Shown: piece by piece, positions 30,659-42,500 of the stretch
Position numbering within the stretch: position 1 is the stretch's first letter
Layout of the letters: each line of letters starts with the position of its first letter
DNA from: Bipolaris cookei
Taxonomy: Eukaryota; Ascomycota; Dothideomycetes; Pleosporales; Pleosporaceae
Reading direction: 5' to 3'
Assembly: GCA_002286855.1 (NCBI GenBank)
Contig: NRSV01000077.1
Coordinates: 62,001 to 126,000 of the forward strand
Length of the DNA stretch: 64,000 nucleotides
Notes under the pieces: generated by a model
Databases searched by the model: none
Told to the model about the DNA's origin: nothing
What the model saw: the letters and a program-made list of their open reading frames with translations, nothing else
Made by a program: the position numbers and the translations under genes

Positions 30659-33256
30659 CTATCAACGGGTAGCCGGATGAATGACTAGGCTGACCTGGGT
30701 CAGCTGACCCGTCCGATCTTTGGCCATCTGATAAGGATCAGATGGTGGGAATGGTGGACCAGACGGCGGAAGAATTGGATCGCCGAATGTAATTAGGCTT
30801 GGATTAAGAGTATATAGTCTGATCGATCTATAGATCTAGATCAGTAGACTAATCGGTCCATCATCTCAATATGTTCCATTTGTTCGAAACTCTCCAGCCT
30901 TTAATAGATATTCTATAGACGTTGCATGTTGCTATGGAGGCACGTGGAATGCAGCTTACGTCTGTGCTATACATGAGTGAAGAGAGCATATCTGCAATAT
31001 AGACGTTCCACCACTCGACATGATGAATTCCGGCTAGCAATACGCGCTACTAAGATTCTCTAAGTATTATGCAACCCAGTTTTGTAATTTGGACGAACTG
31101 CTTACGAGAGAGTTAAGTAGCTTCATACGGCTTGCATGATAGTATATTCTAAGTGGAGCAAATCCAAGCACAAGAGTGAGACCGATGAGCAAGATTGGAT
31201 AGTATTGGTAGAATCACTCGCTTCTCGCGTAGTAAGGGTTCATATTTAAAGAAAGTTCGAGAAGAAAGTAGCTCCAACAGGGCAACTGCCTGCGGTTAGC
31301 TCAGAAATTCTTGTAGAGATATCGATCCAACCTCGGTAGCTTGTCTCTAGTTTAGGCAGTGGCGAGGATCATAAGAGAACACGGCAGTAGTTATATTCGA
31401 TACCGAACACATGCTAAAGGTGACATTATGGGTAGTAGAGAAGCAAGATAAGAACTATCAGGAGGTAACCACCGTATATCTGTAGAAGGGTAGCTCTTGC
31501 GAATCCGCATGGGAGGCGACAAACAGACATGGAAAAGACATGCGGTCCATGTTAACGAACCTTCCTTCGCGTGGGTATTGATCAAGCGATATATCTAAAA
31601 TATTCCCTACATGAGAAACACGATTCCGATGGCTAGTAGAGCGTCACTTCGAAAGCTGCAGTTGAGAATTTCACCTGTGTCAACATGCTTGCGCGGAAAG
31701 TCGTAGATATATCCGCTCATGATGTTTTTACTATGTAAAATAAGTTTGGATCGTTTCTACACAGATACCACATCTAGTGTAAGTTTCGGATGGCTTTGTG
31801 GATCCAAACTTTGCGGTGAAATGTAAGAGACGCAGGCCTAGGGCCCAGATCACATGAGTGGCTTGCTATTTACGAGCGGTAGCAAGTCTTCGAAAAAACT
31901 CTTGAGACGGTCAGCAACAGGGAGGGTGCAGTTCGCGCGCGAGAGCGAGAGCGAGAGAGGGGTCGAATCCTATATACCAAGTACATTCAGCGACCACTTT
32001 ATACCAGAAACATTCGTGTGCCCATTTCTTAGCCCTGTTACACTGGTTCTAATGCCGTTGAGTCCGTAATCACATCATTGGCGTGCTAGATTGAGTAAAG
32101 ATGCCCGTCTTAAAACAGACTGGTAGACTATGATGGTCCCGCTTCGTGACGATGACGTGCAGGAGGTCAAAAAGCCAGATAAGCATATTAGAGTTAGATT
32201 TAAAAGCAGCACTAACCGCTAGCAGGGAAATCATATTATACAGATTACTCATCTTCAAAAGCTCTTCCCTTGCAGGATATGAGACCTGGAATAAGCAGCT
32301 GACAGAGATGATGGTATGTGCAATATTCTATAAACTTATATAGAACTATCATGCAGGTGATGCAACAGCCCAGCGTAGGAAGTTGAGCTTTCTATTTCGG
32401 ATCCCCGTCAAGAACGTTTGATAGTCATTCACAACGCCACCATAGATCCATCCGACAACTTTGTCTTTGGATATGTGTATAGTCATGATGCTCCATCGGT
32501 TCAATCTAACTCATCGTCGAGTGAGACAATCCTATCACTCAAACCAATTTCGCCGGTCTAACACGCCTTCGCCGGAGCTAGAGCCGTCGAAATTAGAGTC
32601 GCCATGCGAGGAATGCATTGTAGTTTCAGTAGAGCCGGCTGCACAAGGTTGATTGTTCCTCCAACTGCACAGGAGACTATTGAGCAGTTCTTCCAACTTT
32701 GCCGGAATGCAATTAAACCGACAGCATACGGTAAAACGCTATAGAATATGTGAGCATATTGGAGCTATAGAAATACGCTACTAGCGAGAGTTGTGGTTCA
32801 CAAACTAGCCTGTGGAACTAGCCGGTATGTCACATCATATATAAAAGAACAGTGCAGCATGTTCGAGCAAGGGATTCCCATGCCCCGGCCGAGGCGCTCG
32901 CTTTATATAAGCACCATCACTGGTGAAATAAATTGTATCAAGCTCTATTGACGGCAAAACATAGACAATAAAAAGCACGTATGCCCCGTGCATGTTGCCT
33001 AGTCTGAGGCGTAACGACAAAGTCCAAAGCCATGGATCTTTGAAGATTCTGCAAATAATTATATACCGTAGAAACAGAACGAAGCTGGACAGATTCTGAG
33101 TGATATGGTGCTGCCAGGCTTTAACCGTTCAGGCATATTGCCTTGGCCGAAATCCTGTACTTGGCCTCTTCCCCTAAGCCATTCCACTGAATCAAGCTCG
33201 TACTATATCTTGTGACTCTGCTCAATTTGTGTGTTCTGTTCCATTGTGGCTAAAAC
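30659..33256. other. Intergenic region with palindrome cluster
   Basis: About 2.6 kb without a supported gene. The first 200 bp are rich in palindromes (30690-30850). The rest shows only short unrecognised open frames on both strands. Confidence 0.45.
30690..30850. repeat. Cluster of short palindromes
   Basis: Three palindromic units lie close together: GGGTCAGCTGACCC at 30697-30710; arms CCATCTGAT and ATCAGATGG at 30724-30732 and 30737-30745; and a GATC-rich inverted repeat around 30818-30850. The region may be a decayed foldback element or a binding-site array. Confidence 0.55.
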
Positions 33257-33258
33257 TA

Positions 33259-33456
33259 CTGTCATTAGCGATTGCGGCTTCACCCTTACACGCAGCTGCG
33301 CAACGATTTTGAGCAGTCCCACCTTCCTTTTGTAACTAGCTTAGTACAAGAAGTTAGTAGTAGAACCATTAGTGTGATTGGTTAATTCTCGATCTTCTGA
33401 TGACTAGAATTTTGGAACGCTGCCTACAGGGGTGAAGCCGCAATCGCTAGCGACTG
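33259..33456. mobile_element. 198-bp MITE with TA duplication
   Basis: Terminal inverted repeats of about 27 bp share TAGCGATTGCGGCTTCACCC, and TA flanks both sides (33257-33258 and 33457-33458). No coding capacity. The first 80 bp resemble 48810-48890, and a weaker relic of the terminus is at about 54270. TA targets suggest mobilisation by a Tc1/mariner or pogo-type transposase. Confidence 0.85.
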
Positions 33457-34169
33457 TATGTATAGGTTTGGGTAGACTGCACACATGGAGACGGAAGTGT
33501 GAAAGTATCCAGTGATCCATTTGACTGTTGAGACATCGTGCATACTGCTGACAACATTATACGTATCATGAAAGCCAGAACCGTATATCGTTCATTCCCT
33601 TGTTATAATACAAAGCTCACCGTTGATACAAAAATGTACATTGTGCTCATCTCTCGAGCTTGCGAGACGTACAGACCACCGGCCCTGGTTGCTTCTTGCG
33701 GTTGGTTAATTCCCTACTATTTTTTCAGCGCCATCGATGCCGTCCACTTTGCCCACCGGCTCATTTGTCTTGCTTTGAATACTTCATCCTCTCGGCCTCT
33801 CCAGTAATAATTAGTGTCATAAGAGTTAGGATAACACGGATAATGAAGGCTTGACTTGGAGCGATTTAAGTGTTGACTAGCCGGGCGCTTAAGAAAAGGT
33901 AAAACTGCACAAATCCCAATCACAGGTAAGCGTGTGCGCGATCGTAGCACGAGTTAACTACATAGGAAAGGATGTTGGGGAGACTAATCAACGTAAAGTC
34001 CCCCCTGAGTCACGCAAATCCCCCTGTGCCGCAAAAAAGAGGGGTACTCCATCTTCAGAAACGAATACATCTATTCACACTTTATTTCTGTACTATTTTG
34101 ATAGATAGTTATATTTTTTACCCTCTGCTATAGGTATAGACACCTCTTTTTATAAAAATCAAGTTATCG

Positions 34170-35216
34170 TTGTTGCATCGGCGCTGGTATGCAAAAGACG
34201 CCTTTTCAAGAGACAAGCAATGACACCGCTACAGATAGCCTCCGTTAAGCTCTATTGCACCCCATAACAGCGAATGAAGTCATATGCACTAGGGAAACCT
34301 TTAGTCATACGGAGTAGCCAATCCCAGCCCTTGGTGCGGCATGGGGTTCATATTCATGCGTGGTCGCTACCCCTGTCGGTATTTTCCAGCGAGCAGCTTC
34401 CGCATATGGCGAACCGCTGAGACTACCTCAGCCCAAGCTATGATAGGCGTTTTATCTCACGTGACTAAGTACAGAGTATGCTAGGAAGCTCATCCTGGCT
34501 AGCGTAGTTAGTCTGTTGCTGCCTGCTTGGCGCGTCGGTTCGGTAGGCTCCCACCATCTGATATTATTACTTCGTCTCACATCATTCATACTGCACATGC
34601 TCGTCTTTTCAGCACAGATCATCCTATAGCTATACTCACCATCAAACTCAACATGCACGAACTGGAGGAAGCCTCGTTATCTTTGCGTACAAGAGTCTGC
34701 TGTGGAACGGCACAATATGGAAACCTAGAACACAGCCCTTGGGCTTACCAGACTTGTAGTTATACATCTCAGCTTATAAAGAGCGCTATGCGTATGATTC
34801 TCAACACGACCGGACTGACCCAAAAAGCTGGTCGACGGCAGATACTTTGTTAACAATTCCCAAAGCCGAGGGCGTTGCACTACAATAGATAATGAACGCT
34901 GGCGGCGAGATAGACTACCAGGTTAACTATACCAGAAGAAATAGTGGACAATAACATCACAAATGAAAGGCTAGTGATTCGCGTATTCACTGAGACACAC
35001 CACCTCTCCGCAATGGAACGGGTTTTCACACGTCATAGACTTTACCTATAAGAGCCGGTTGATCTTAGTATCGACTGTCCGTACTACAATTTTTAACTGA
35101 TCTACTTTGGGCCTCGCGATGTTGTCCAGTCAGCGTATACCGGGAGTGATGGACAAGAATACTCTAGAACCATCCACTTGCTAGAAGAGGTTGTTTCAGA
35201 GAGGGTAAATTAGGCC
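34170..35216. other. Unmatched segment inside the outer Fot1-like relic
   Basis: This 1 kb lies where the 3' half of the transposase should be, yet shows no similarity to the complete copy. I see no coding region or inverted ends. It may be captured host DNA or a decayed unrelated insertion. Confidence 0.4.
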
Positions 35217-36360
35217 CCGAGGCTTTCCATTAGCTCGTTCACTTGTTTAAGGCCCGAATACTCGGATAAGCCATTCTAGGCTGATCTTCGAGTCATTATA
35301 TACGTTCTCTGAGTGTCCATAATGCTAGTCAGGGGTTGAAAAGGCAGTCCAGTTATCTCTATGGGTCGAAGCTGGCCAGATAATGAGAGGGTGCAGTGAC
35401 CTGCCATCAGTGCTGATACACTCAATAGCAGTCACCTAGATGCGCTTGACGCCTACTGCTTCGTAGTCACGGAGGTCATCTTTGTTTATTAGGACTTTGA
35501 TAGAGCTAACCACGTTCAGCATGACGCCTGTCTTGTCCATGTTATATACAATCTCACGCCGTACCCTCGGGTCCTGCAAGACTCCCTTGATCACCTCGAA
35601 CCACTGTGTAACCTTAGTAAATATTTCGTTGATGTCGTTTCTAGTCTATTGCCTTCATCTTCTTCCCTTTTAGTCTAGGTTGCGTTTCTCAAAGGCCCGA
35701 GCCCAGTTTACCGGTCGCCGTCGTCCACCAGCGTGCAAGACTAAAGGCTAACAAGGACATATACTGTGGCACGATACGTGATCGAGCTCAAAAGATCAGA
35801 GGGGCGACTTGCAATCGAGTAGATAGAAATAAGCTGATGTTTGATCGTTGCAAAGGATTGATTGGAGAAGGTGCCTTTCTAATTACGTACGAAAGAAAAT
35901 CGCAATATATACTACGAGCTAGTCACGTGATGCTACACCACAATACTTGATTCGAACAGGCTGTCCAAGTTCGGACAGCAGCAAAAGGTAGGCAACAAGG
36001 GCTTTCTCTTCATCTGGGGTGAGATGTTACTGGCGTTGGGCCTTCTTCTTCATAGAGGGTCGTCCACGCCTGCGATAGTACTCAGTGTGATACCGAATAG
36101 CATCCTCCTGCAATGGGGAAGTCTACATTGTTGATGCATTAAACAAAATGACTTGTGTTACCATGTCTACGCTCGCGGTGTTGTGAATACTGCCACCAAG
36201 GCCACCACGACAGACCCCCATTCTCCCTGCCACGCTGCCCAGAAGACAAAGGCACTCGCTCTTATGCCAGAGATAGATCGACACGTCATCAGATGGATGC
36301 TTCGAGAGCTGAATGCCACACTTTGGCCCGATCCTACCTAGCATGAACTGATGCGCTATC
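35217..36360 (-). pseudogene. Decayed Fot1/pogo-like transposase, 5' part
   Basis: Nucleotide similarity to 12130-13110 of the other family member is easy to follow, but the frame is broken by many substitutions and by a 178-bp MITE at 35765-35942. Recognisable parts include the segment for the first catalytic Asp region and the N-terminal DNA-binding region. The C-terminal half, with the other two catalytic Asp residues, is missing. Fully non-functional. Confidence 0.8.
35765..35942. mobile_element. 178-bp MITE inside transposase relic
   Basis: It interrupts sequence that is continuous in the copy at about 12700. The ends are TGTGG and CCACA, followed by imperfect inverted repeats that include ACGTGA. 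ATAC occurs at both junctions (35761-35764 and 35943-35946) and once at the empty site in the other copy, so it is probably the target duplication. Confidence 0.75.
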
Positions 36361-36639
36361 ACGTAAGCACGCCAAAGTTACAAGCTAATGGAACAGGATC
36401 ACGGGCAGAACTCGGATGAATCCAGAATACAACTTATTCAGAGCCACAATATCAGATAAATGTAGAGATATCTTCTTCTATAATAGTTCCATCATTCAAC
36501 TGCTCTAAGTTGGTAAAGTTATATAGGAATCTTGAATATATCGTACTATGACAGGGGTGTGAAGCCAATGAACCCTTGACTACGGAGGTGCCTTTCAAAA
36601 GTATTGTCTGCCAAGAATAATCTAACCGAAGTACGGCCG

Positions 36640-37905
36640 TCTTATCCGAGGCTTGTCTCTCCCTTCTATGTACTCATTACCACCTTCTAGCTTAATCATC
36701 TTTTGAATATGTATAAGAATTCGCTCAATCTAAGCTTGGATCTTAAGTTGCGGGAGATCTCTCTAGTATTTCTGCTAGATTTTAACTGCCTCAGCCCTTA
36801 ACTGCGGAGCTCCTTTCTTTGTAGTCTCTCTCTTTATATAGAACTAGCATGGCTTAATATAGTTATAGTCTGGTGAGTTACTATACTAGAGTAGTCTCTT
36901 AACGTCGTGTAGGCGATAGATTACACTCTGATAGTGGTAGGCGTGGCTAGGTGCCTTATCCTCTATTACAATAGTCTGAGGTCTATCTTGGAGGCATTCT
37001 TTAGCGAAAGGAATTAGCTTTGGGATTAGAACGCAGGTCTGATATCTCTACTAGTCTATACCACCTCTAGATTTACGCACCAGCTTACCTGTCTTCTCTG
37101 CCTATCTCTATTAAGGCTTTCTGCCACGCTTGTTACGCAGCCCTATTCTCTCTATAGCCGAAGATAGCTCCCACTCCTCTCGCTTTAAAGGCTTAAGCTC
37201 AGCGTTTACCTGTTTAATCCAACGAGCAGCGTCCTCTTTCTCTACCTTTGTCTCTAGCTAGTAGATATAGCATGGACCTTTTTTGTCGTACGAGAAGCAG
37301 CCCTAGAATATAAACTTAGAGTATCCCTTCTATCTCTTATAGATACAGCTCTTGACTACTCTCTCGTCTGCCTTTCTCTAGACTCTATAGCCCCCACGTC
37401 GGTAGTTAATCACCACCAACGTCTCGTCTGTCCAGATGACATTCTTCCAATCCTCTAATATCCAGTCCTTATACTCTAATACCCACTTAAGACGAGCACT
37501 CCTTATCTCCTATATCAACCTAGGCTTGCTCATTGGCTTAGTCTTCCTATATCCTGCTGCTCTCAACACCCTCCAGACGGTAGAGGCAGAGATTTCGACT
37601 TCTTGGAGACTAAGCCCACTAGCAAGGTTAGCATAGCTCTTCTCTCGTCTATATCTATCGTGTCGTACTTGTTAAAATATCTGCTCCTTCACCTCCTCTA
37701 CCTGCTTAGCAGGTCTACCAGGCTTTGGAGCATCCTGAACATAGTGTGGAAGGATCTTAATAGGAAGGTCGTTTGGCTTAAAGCCTGCAGCAATAGCTCT
37801 ACTATAGATAAGATCTACAGTACGAGGATTAACGCTAGTTAGCGCAGAGACTTGTGACGTATTTTTGCTAATAGGAGGTGACTTTAACGCGATTACTAAG
37901 GTACG
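36640..37905 (-). pseudogene. Tc1/mariner-like transposase (DDE_3), RIP-damaged
   Basis: No long ORF remains, but the translation is clear with stops read through. From the 5' side it has a helix-turn-helix region (VNPRTVDLIYSRAIAAGF), then WTDETLVVINYRRGGYRV, where the following Trp is a TAG. Further on come NKRGRKPEWR and EDKAPSHAYHYQSVIYRLHD, with the second catalytic Asp, and then NSPDYNYIKPC, the third catalytic block, again with Trp codons changed to stops. TGG to TAG on the coding strand is CpA to TpA on the other strand, the RIP signature. The element lost coding ability before or independently of the LINE insertion. Confidence 0.85.
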
Positions 37906-37916
37906 GGTATATACAT

Positions 37917-37927
37917 CAGTATAAGGA
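37917..37927 (+). repeat. LINE-A copy 2 target-site duplication, left
   Basis: CAGTATAAGGA, repeated at 43647-43657, immediately outside the two ends of the LINE. Confidence 0.92.
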
Positions 37928-38147
37928 CATCATCACCAACTTCGAGTTTTTCAGAATAGGTGTAATTTTAGCGAAATATATACAAATCCATCCTAAAAAA
38001 ATCGATTGCAACTAGTACCAAGTCGTGCAGCTCACGCGCTATAGAGCTAGAAGCTGGTAAAGTAGCTAATCTGAACACGTCTCACGCACGAAAACAAAAA
38101 CACACAGACCATCTTACTACTTACTAAGAGAAAAGCTTAGTAATAAA

Positions 38148-39530
38148 ATGCCGCCAGATAATGATACGATTAGAGTAAACACCCAAGAAAACAGGCAGGA
38201 GAGCCTAGGGCCAGAGGCTCAAATCGATAGAGAAATGGAGATAGAGTCTACTCCAGTTACACCTACTCAAAACCAACAAACACCTAGCGTGTTTGAAATA
38301 CCAACACTACCACTAAATAAACGATATGCTAACTTCTCACCAGAGAATACGTATAGAGGTAGAAACCCATACCAAAGCACCTCCAGCCCAAAACCAGTTG
38401 CAAAGAACTCCGAGCAGGCAATCTATTGGGCGAGAGACCTCATCCTCCAGGCCTCTACAATGGAAGAATCCCACGTAGCTCAAAACAAGCTACTAGAGCT
38501 ACTCGACGTCTTTAGAGACTATACTGAAACAGGCAGAGTAGCCAACCAATTTACAGAAAAGCTATCTGCTAAGCTAGCTTACCACTCAGCTACGCTTGCA
38601 AACGCCTCGCAACAGGCAACAAAAACGCTTAAGCAAGTTACAACAGCAGCTTTTAAAGCTCAACCAACAGCCCAGCTAGCCCAAAAGCCGGCCCAAACCT
38701 CCTACGCTGCAATTGCAGCAAATAACGCAAACCAAGTCTGGACAACAGTACAGCCAAAGAAGAAACCAGCAAAAACGACAAAACCAGCGTCCTACTACCA
38801 GATGCTACTAACATTAGCAGAAGGCCAGCTAACTAGCCCGCTACTAGTTAGAAACAAAATCAACCAGGCCTTTCAAAAAGCTGGTATTAAAGGCCCAGTA
38901 GTCAAAGAAATCTGGACTACTAAGAAAAACAACCTCATCCTTACTACAACAGAAGGATACTCAGGAGACTTTCTACTCCAGCAAATCAACGTATGGGAGA
39001 ACCAGTTCGAAGTAAAAAAAGCACAGCCAATAGAGTCCTGGACGAAACTAGTAGTCCATAAAGTACCTACAACTTTCGAAGGCGCAGAGACGCTAGAGCT
39101 CCTCCACACAGAAATCCCTACCTATAATAAAGGGCAAGCTATCGTCGGTAGCCCCCACTGGATTTCCAGAAGCTGGAGAAGTAAACCAACAGGCACGATC
39201 GTTATTGCTTTTAAAACCGAAGAAGAAGCAAAGAAAATCGGCAATAGAATCACAATTCTGGGCCAATCCCTGCCAGTAGAGAAATTCCGCCAAATCCCAC
39301 TAACTGCCCAATGCAGTAAATGCCAAGGATTCGGACACAACTCTAGCAGGTGTAAAAGCCCAGTCAGCTGCCAGTTCTGTGCTGAAAACCACCTAACTAC
39401 GCAGCACTCTTGCAGCATCTGCAAAACCAAAGGGAAGGCCTGCAACCACACCCTACCAAAATGCAAAAACTGCAAACAAACCCACTTTGCTAACAGCAAA
39501 GACTGCGAGGTATTTCTAGCTATTAAATAA
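38148..39530 (+). CDS. LINE-A copy 2 ORF1, Gag-like protein (460 aa)
   Basis: Encodes the RNA-binding component of the retrotransposition particle. The first 200 residues are polar and Ala/Gln/Thr-rich. A compact central region with KLVVHKVPTTFEGAETLELL resembles an RNA-recognition fold. The last 80 residues hold three zinc-knuckle-like units starting with CSKCQGFGHNSSRC. The start is the first ATG after a 220-bp leader. The stop TAA shares bases with the ORF2 start (TAATG), which points to coupled translation of the second frame. Confidence 0.94.
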   Translation: MPPDNDTIRVNTQENRQESLGPEAQIDREMEIESTPVTPTQNQQTPSVFEIPTLPLNKRYANFSPENTYRGRNPYQSTSSPKPVAKNSEQAIYWARDLILQASTMEESHVAQNKLLELLDVFRDYTETGRVANQFTEKLSAKLAYHSATLANASQQATKTLKQVTTAAFKAQPTAQLAQKPAQTSYAAIAANNANQVWTTVQPKKKPAKTTKPASYYQMLLTLAEGQLTSPLLVRNKINQAFQKAGIKGPVVKEIWTTKKNNLILTTTEGYSGDFLLQQINVWENQFEVKKAQPIESWTKLVVHKVPTTFEGAETLELLHTEIPTYNKGQAIVGSPHWISRSWRSKPTGTIVIAFKTEEEAKKIGNRITILGQSLPVEKFRQIPLTAQCSKCQGFGHNSSRCKSPVSCQFCAENHLTTQHSCSICKTKGKACNHTLPKCKNCKQTHFANSKDCEVFLAIK

Positions 39531-42500
39531 TGGTAGAAAACCTTAAAGTACTACAAGTAAACCTAAACAAAAACGCACGTACTACAGAGTCAACGCTACA
39601 ACTAGCAATTGAGCTTAAAGTTGATATCATTGCAATCCAAGAGCCGTGGATTGCACCTTCAGATAGCAATAACTACGAAGCCCCAAGGTCAATAGCCCAC
39701 CAAAGCTTCTACCAAATATTTCCAAAAGCAGACACAAACCTCCGCCCAAGAGCTCTATTTTATATATCAAGGTCTCTAACAGCAGAGGTTAGCCAGCTAG
39801 AGGAAATAGCCGACCCCGACGCTATTGCTATCACGATCCAAGAAGGACGCTTAAAGTTCAACATCTACAACATGTATAACCAAAAAAACGTAGAAAATAT
39901 AAAAACCTTTCAAAGATTACTCGCCAACACCCAGCTACCAACATCTACCCTGCTACTAATGGACGCCAACGAGCACCACCCCTGGTGGGACCCAGGCTGT
40001 AGCATTACCAGCCAAGGCGGCCAGCCACTAGTAGACTGGATAGAAGACCAACACCTTAGCCTTCTTAACACGCCAGGAGCCACTACCTTCTTTAGACCTA
40101 ATATGTCGCGAGAAACAACACTAGATCTATCTATCGCTACCCCAGATCTAGAAGAAAAAGTAAGAGACTGGCAAATTACAACAGAACCTGGATCTGATCA
40201 CCATGGGATACTCTTCTCTATCCGCACAACAAAGGACCTAGTTAATAACCCTACTAGCCAAACAAGATACAATACGAAAAGGGCAGACTGGGACCTATTT
40301 AAAAAAGAACTAGACAAAGCTATACAGAACAACGCAGCTCTACAATCTCTAGATCAGATCAACCAACCAAGAAAAGCAGATTCAAAAAACCTACTCCTAG
40401 CCCAAGACAACGAGCTTAAGCTGCAACTAGACGTAATTGGAGAAGCTATTACGCTAGTAATCCAACAAGCTGCAGATAAAGCTATTCCACAACTAAAACT
40501 AGGGCCAAAAGCAAAGCCCTGGTGGAGCCAGGAGTTAACTAAGCTAAGAAAAAACGTATCACACTGCCAAAGGATATTCGTACAACAGCTACAAGCTACG
40601 TCTATAGAAGAAACCTACCTCTTTAAGAGAGACTTCCTCTTAGCGCGAAACACCTACCAAGCAGCAATTAGAAAAGCTAAAAGAGAGCACTGGAATAACT
40701 TCCTTAAAAAGGAAGACCCACAATCTATCTTCAAAGCTATGGACTACACTAAGGAAAAGAGAGTAGAAAGAATCCCTCCTATCCAAGGAGAGACGCTAGA
40801 AACCTCGTTTAAAGGAAAGTGTAACGCCCTTCGAAAAGCACTATTCCCTCCACCACCAAGTACAGTACCACCAAGCTTCAATAACTACCAAGAGAAAGAG
40901 TGGGAATGGCCAGCGCTATCGATAACCGAGCTAGAACGCGCCTGTTCTAATAAGGTTAAAAGCAGCTCACCTGGCCCAGACGCCTTATCACAGGAAATTA
41001 TCACAGCCGCCTACCAAGCTCAGCCAAATACGTTCTTTAAAGCTTACTCTCTGCTATTTAACTACGGTTACCATCCAATATGCTGGAGAAGAGCTACAGG
41101 AGCCATTCTAAAGAAGCCGTCCAAACCCGACTACTCTATCCCAAAGGCCTACAGAGTAATTACTCTACTAAGCTGCCTAGGGAAAGTAACAGAGCGGATA
41201 ATAGCTAAGAGACTCAGCTACCTAGCCGAGACCACCAACCTCCTACACGACTCGCAGATAGGAGGAAGACTAAAGAAATCAGCTATAGACGCAGCTCTAC
41301 TCCTTATAGATCAAATCCAGCACCAAAAGCAACAAGGCTATACTACATCAACAGTCTTTCTAGACGTTAAAGGAGCTTTCGACCACGTATCTCACAATCA
41401 GTTCCTTAATACGCTAAAATTACTAGGCCTACCTATTAGCCTAATTACTTGGGCTAAAACCTTTCTATCTAACAGATCTCTAAGGCTCGCCTTTGACGGC
41501 CAAATAGAAGAGTTTAGCGAGATTAACGCGGGCATCCCACAAGGCAGCCCAGTCTCTCCAATCTTCTTTCTCATCTATATTAGAGATCTATTCCCCCAAA
41601 TAGATGGATTCCAGCTCTCCTACATCGACGATATCTCAATTACAACCTCCTCAACGTCTATTAAGAAAAACGTTAAGATACTCCAACAGGAGGTTAAGAA
41701 ACTAGTTACTAAAGGACGAGAACTAGCAATTGAGTTTGATATAGCGAAAACAGAGCTAATCCACTTTACAAAGAAGAAAGAAAGAAAAGAAATCCCCCTA
41801 GAGCTCCCTAGTAAGGAGAAAATCTACCATAAAGATACAATTAAATGGCTAGGGGTATACCTCGACAACAAGCTATCCTTTCGAGGACATGTAGCTATTC
41901 GAGCTAGCGAAGCAAAAACAGCTTTTAATAGACTAGGGAGACTAGCTAATATAGACCGCGGTCTATCCCCTTTTGCTATTAGACAACTATATCTAGCATG
42001 CGTTACTAGCATTGCAGACTATGGGTCGCCAATCTACTGGCGCAATCAGAGCTTTATTAAAGATCAGCTCCAGCCGCTACACAACGCGGCTTGCAGAAAG
42101 GTACTAGGAGTATTCAAAACAGCTCCAGCTATCCCAATAAGCATCGAAGCTAGCCTGCCGTCACCAGCCGTACGGCTAAGCCAAACAAATCGAAAATACG
42201 CTCTACGAGCTATACAACTAGCTCCAACCCATCCAATTACAAAAGCTATTACAAGGCTACAAAAAACAACCCTTCAGCTATCAAAAAAGCTCAATAAGAC
42301 AAGACAACTACAGGCTATTACAAGCTCTATCCCAGCTACCCAAGAGATCGAAGAAATCATCCCGTATAGGTTCAGACCATGGGACGCACATAAAGATTAT
42401 ATCCAAATAATAGAGGATAACTCTATATTAATCTACTCAGACGCCTCTAAAACTAAAGACGGAGATGGGATAGGAGTAGGCCTAGTAGTCTACAACCCAA

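Noticed and set aside
33996..34170. Left terminus of the outer relic as a separate MITE
   Set aside because: The right terminus at 43995 has the matching inverted repeat and TA, and interior sequence is collinear with the complete copy, so one interrupted element is simpler, though the unmatched 34170-35216 keeps some doubt.
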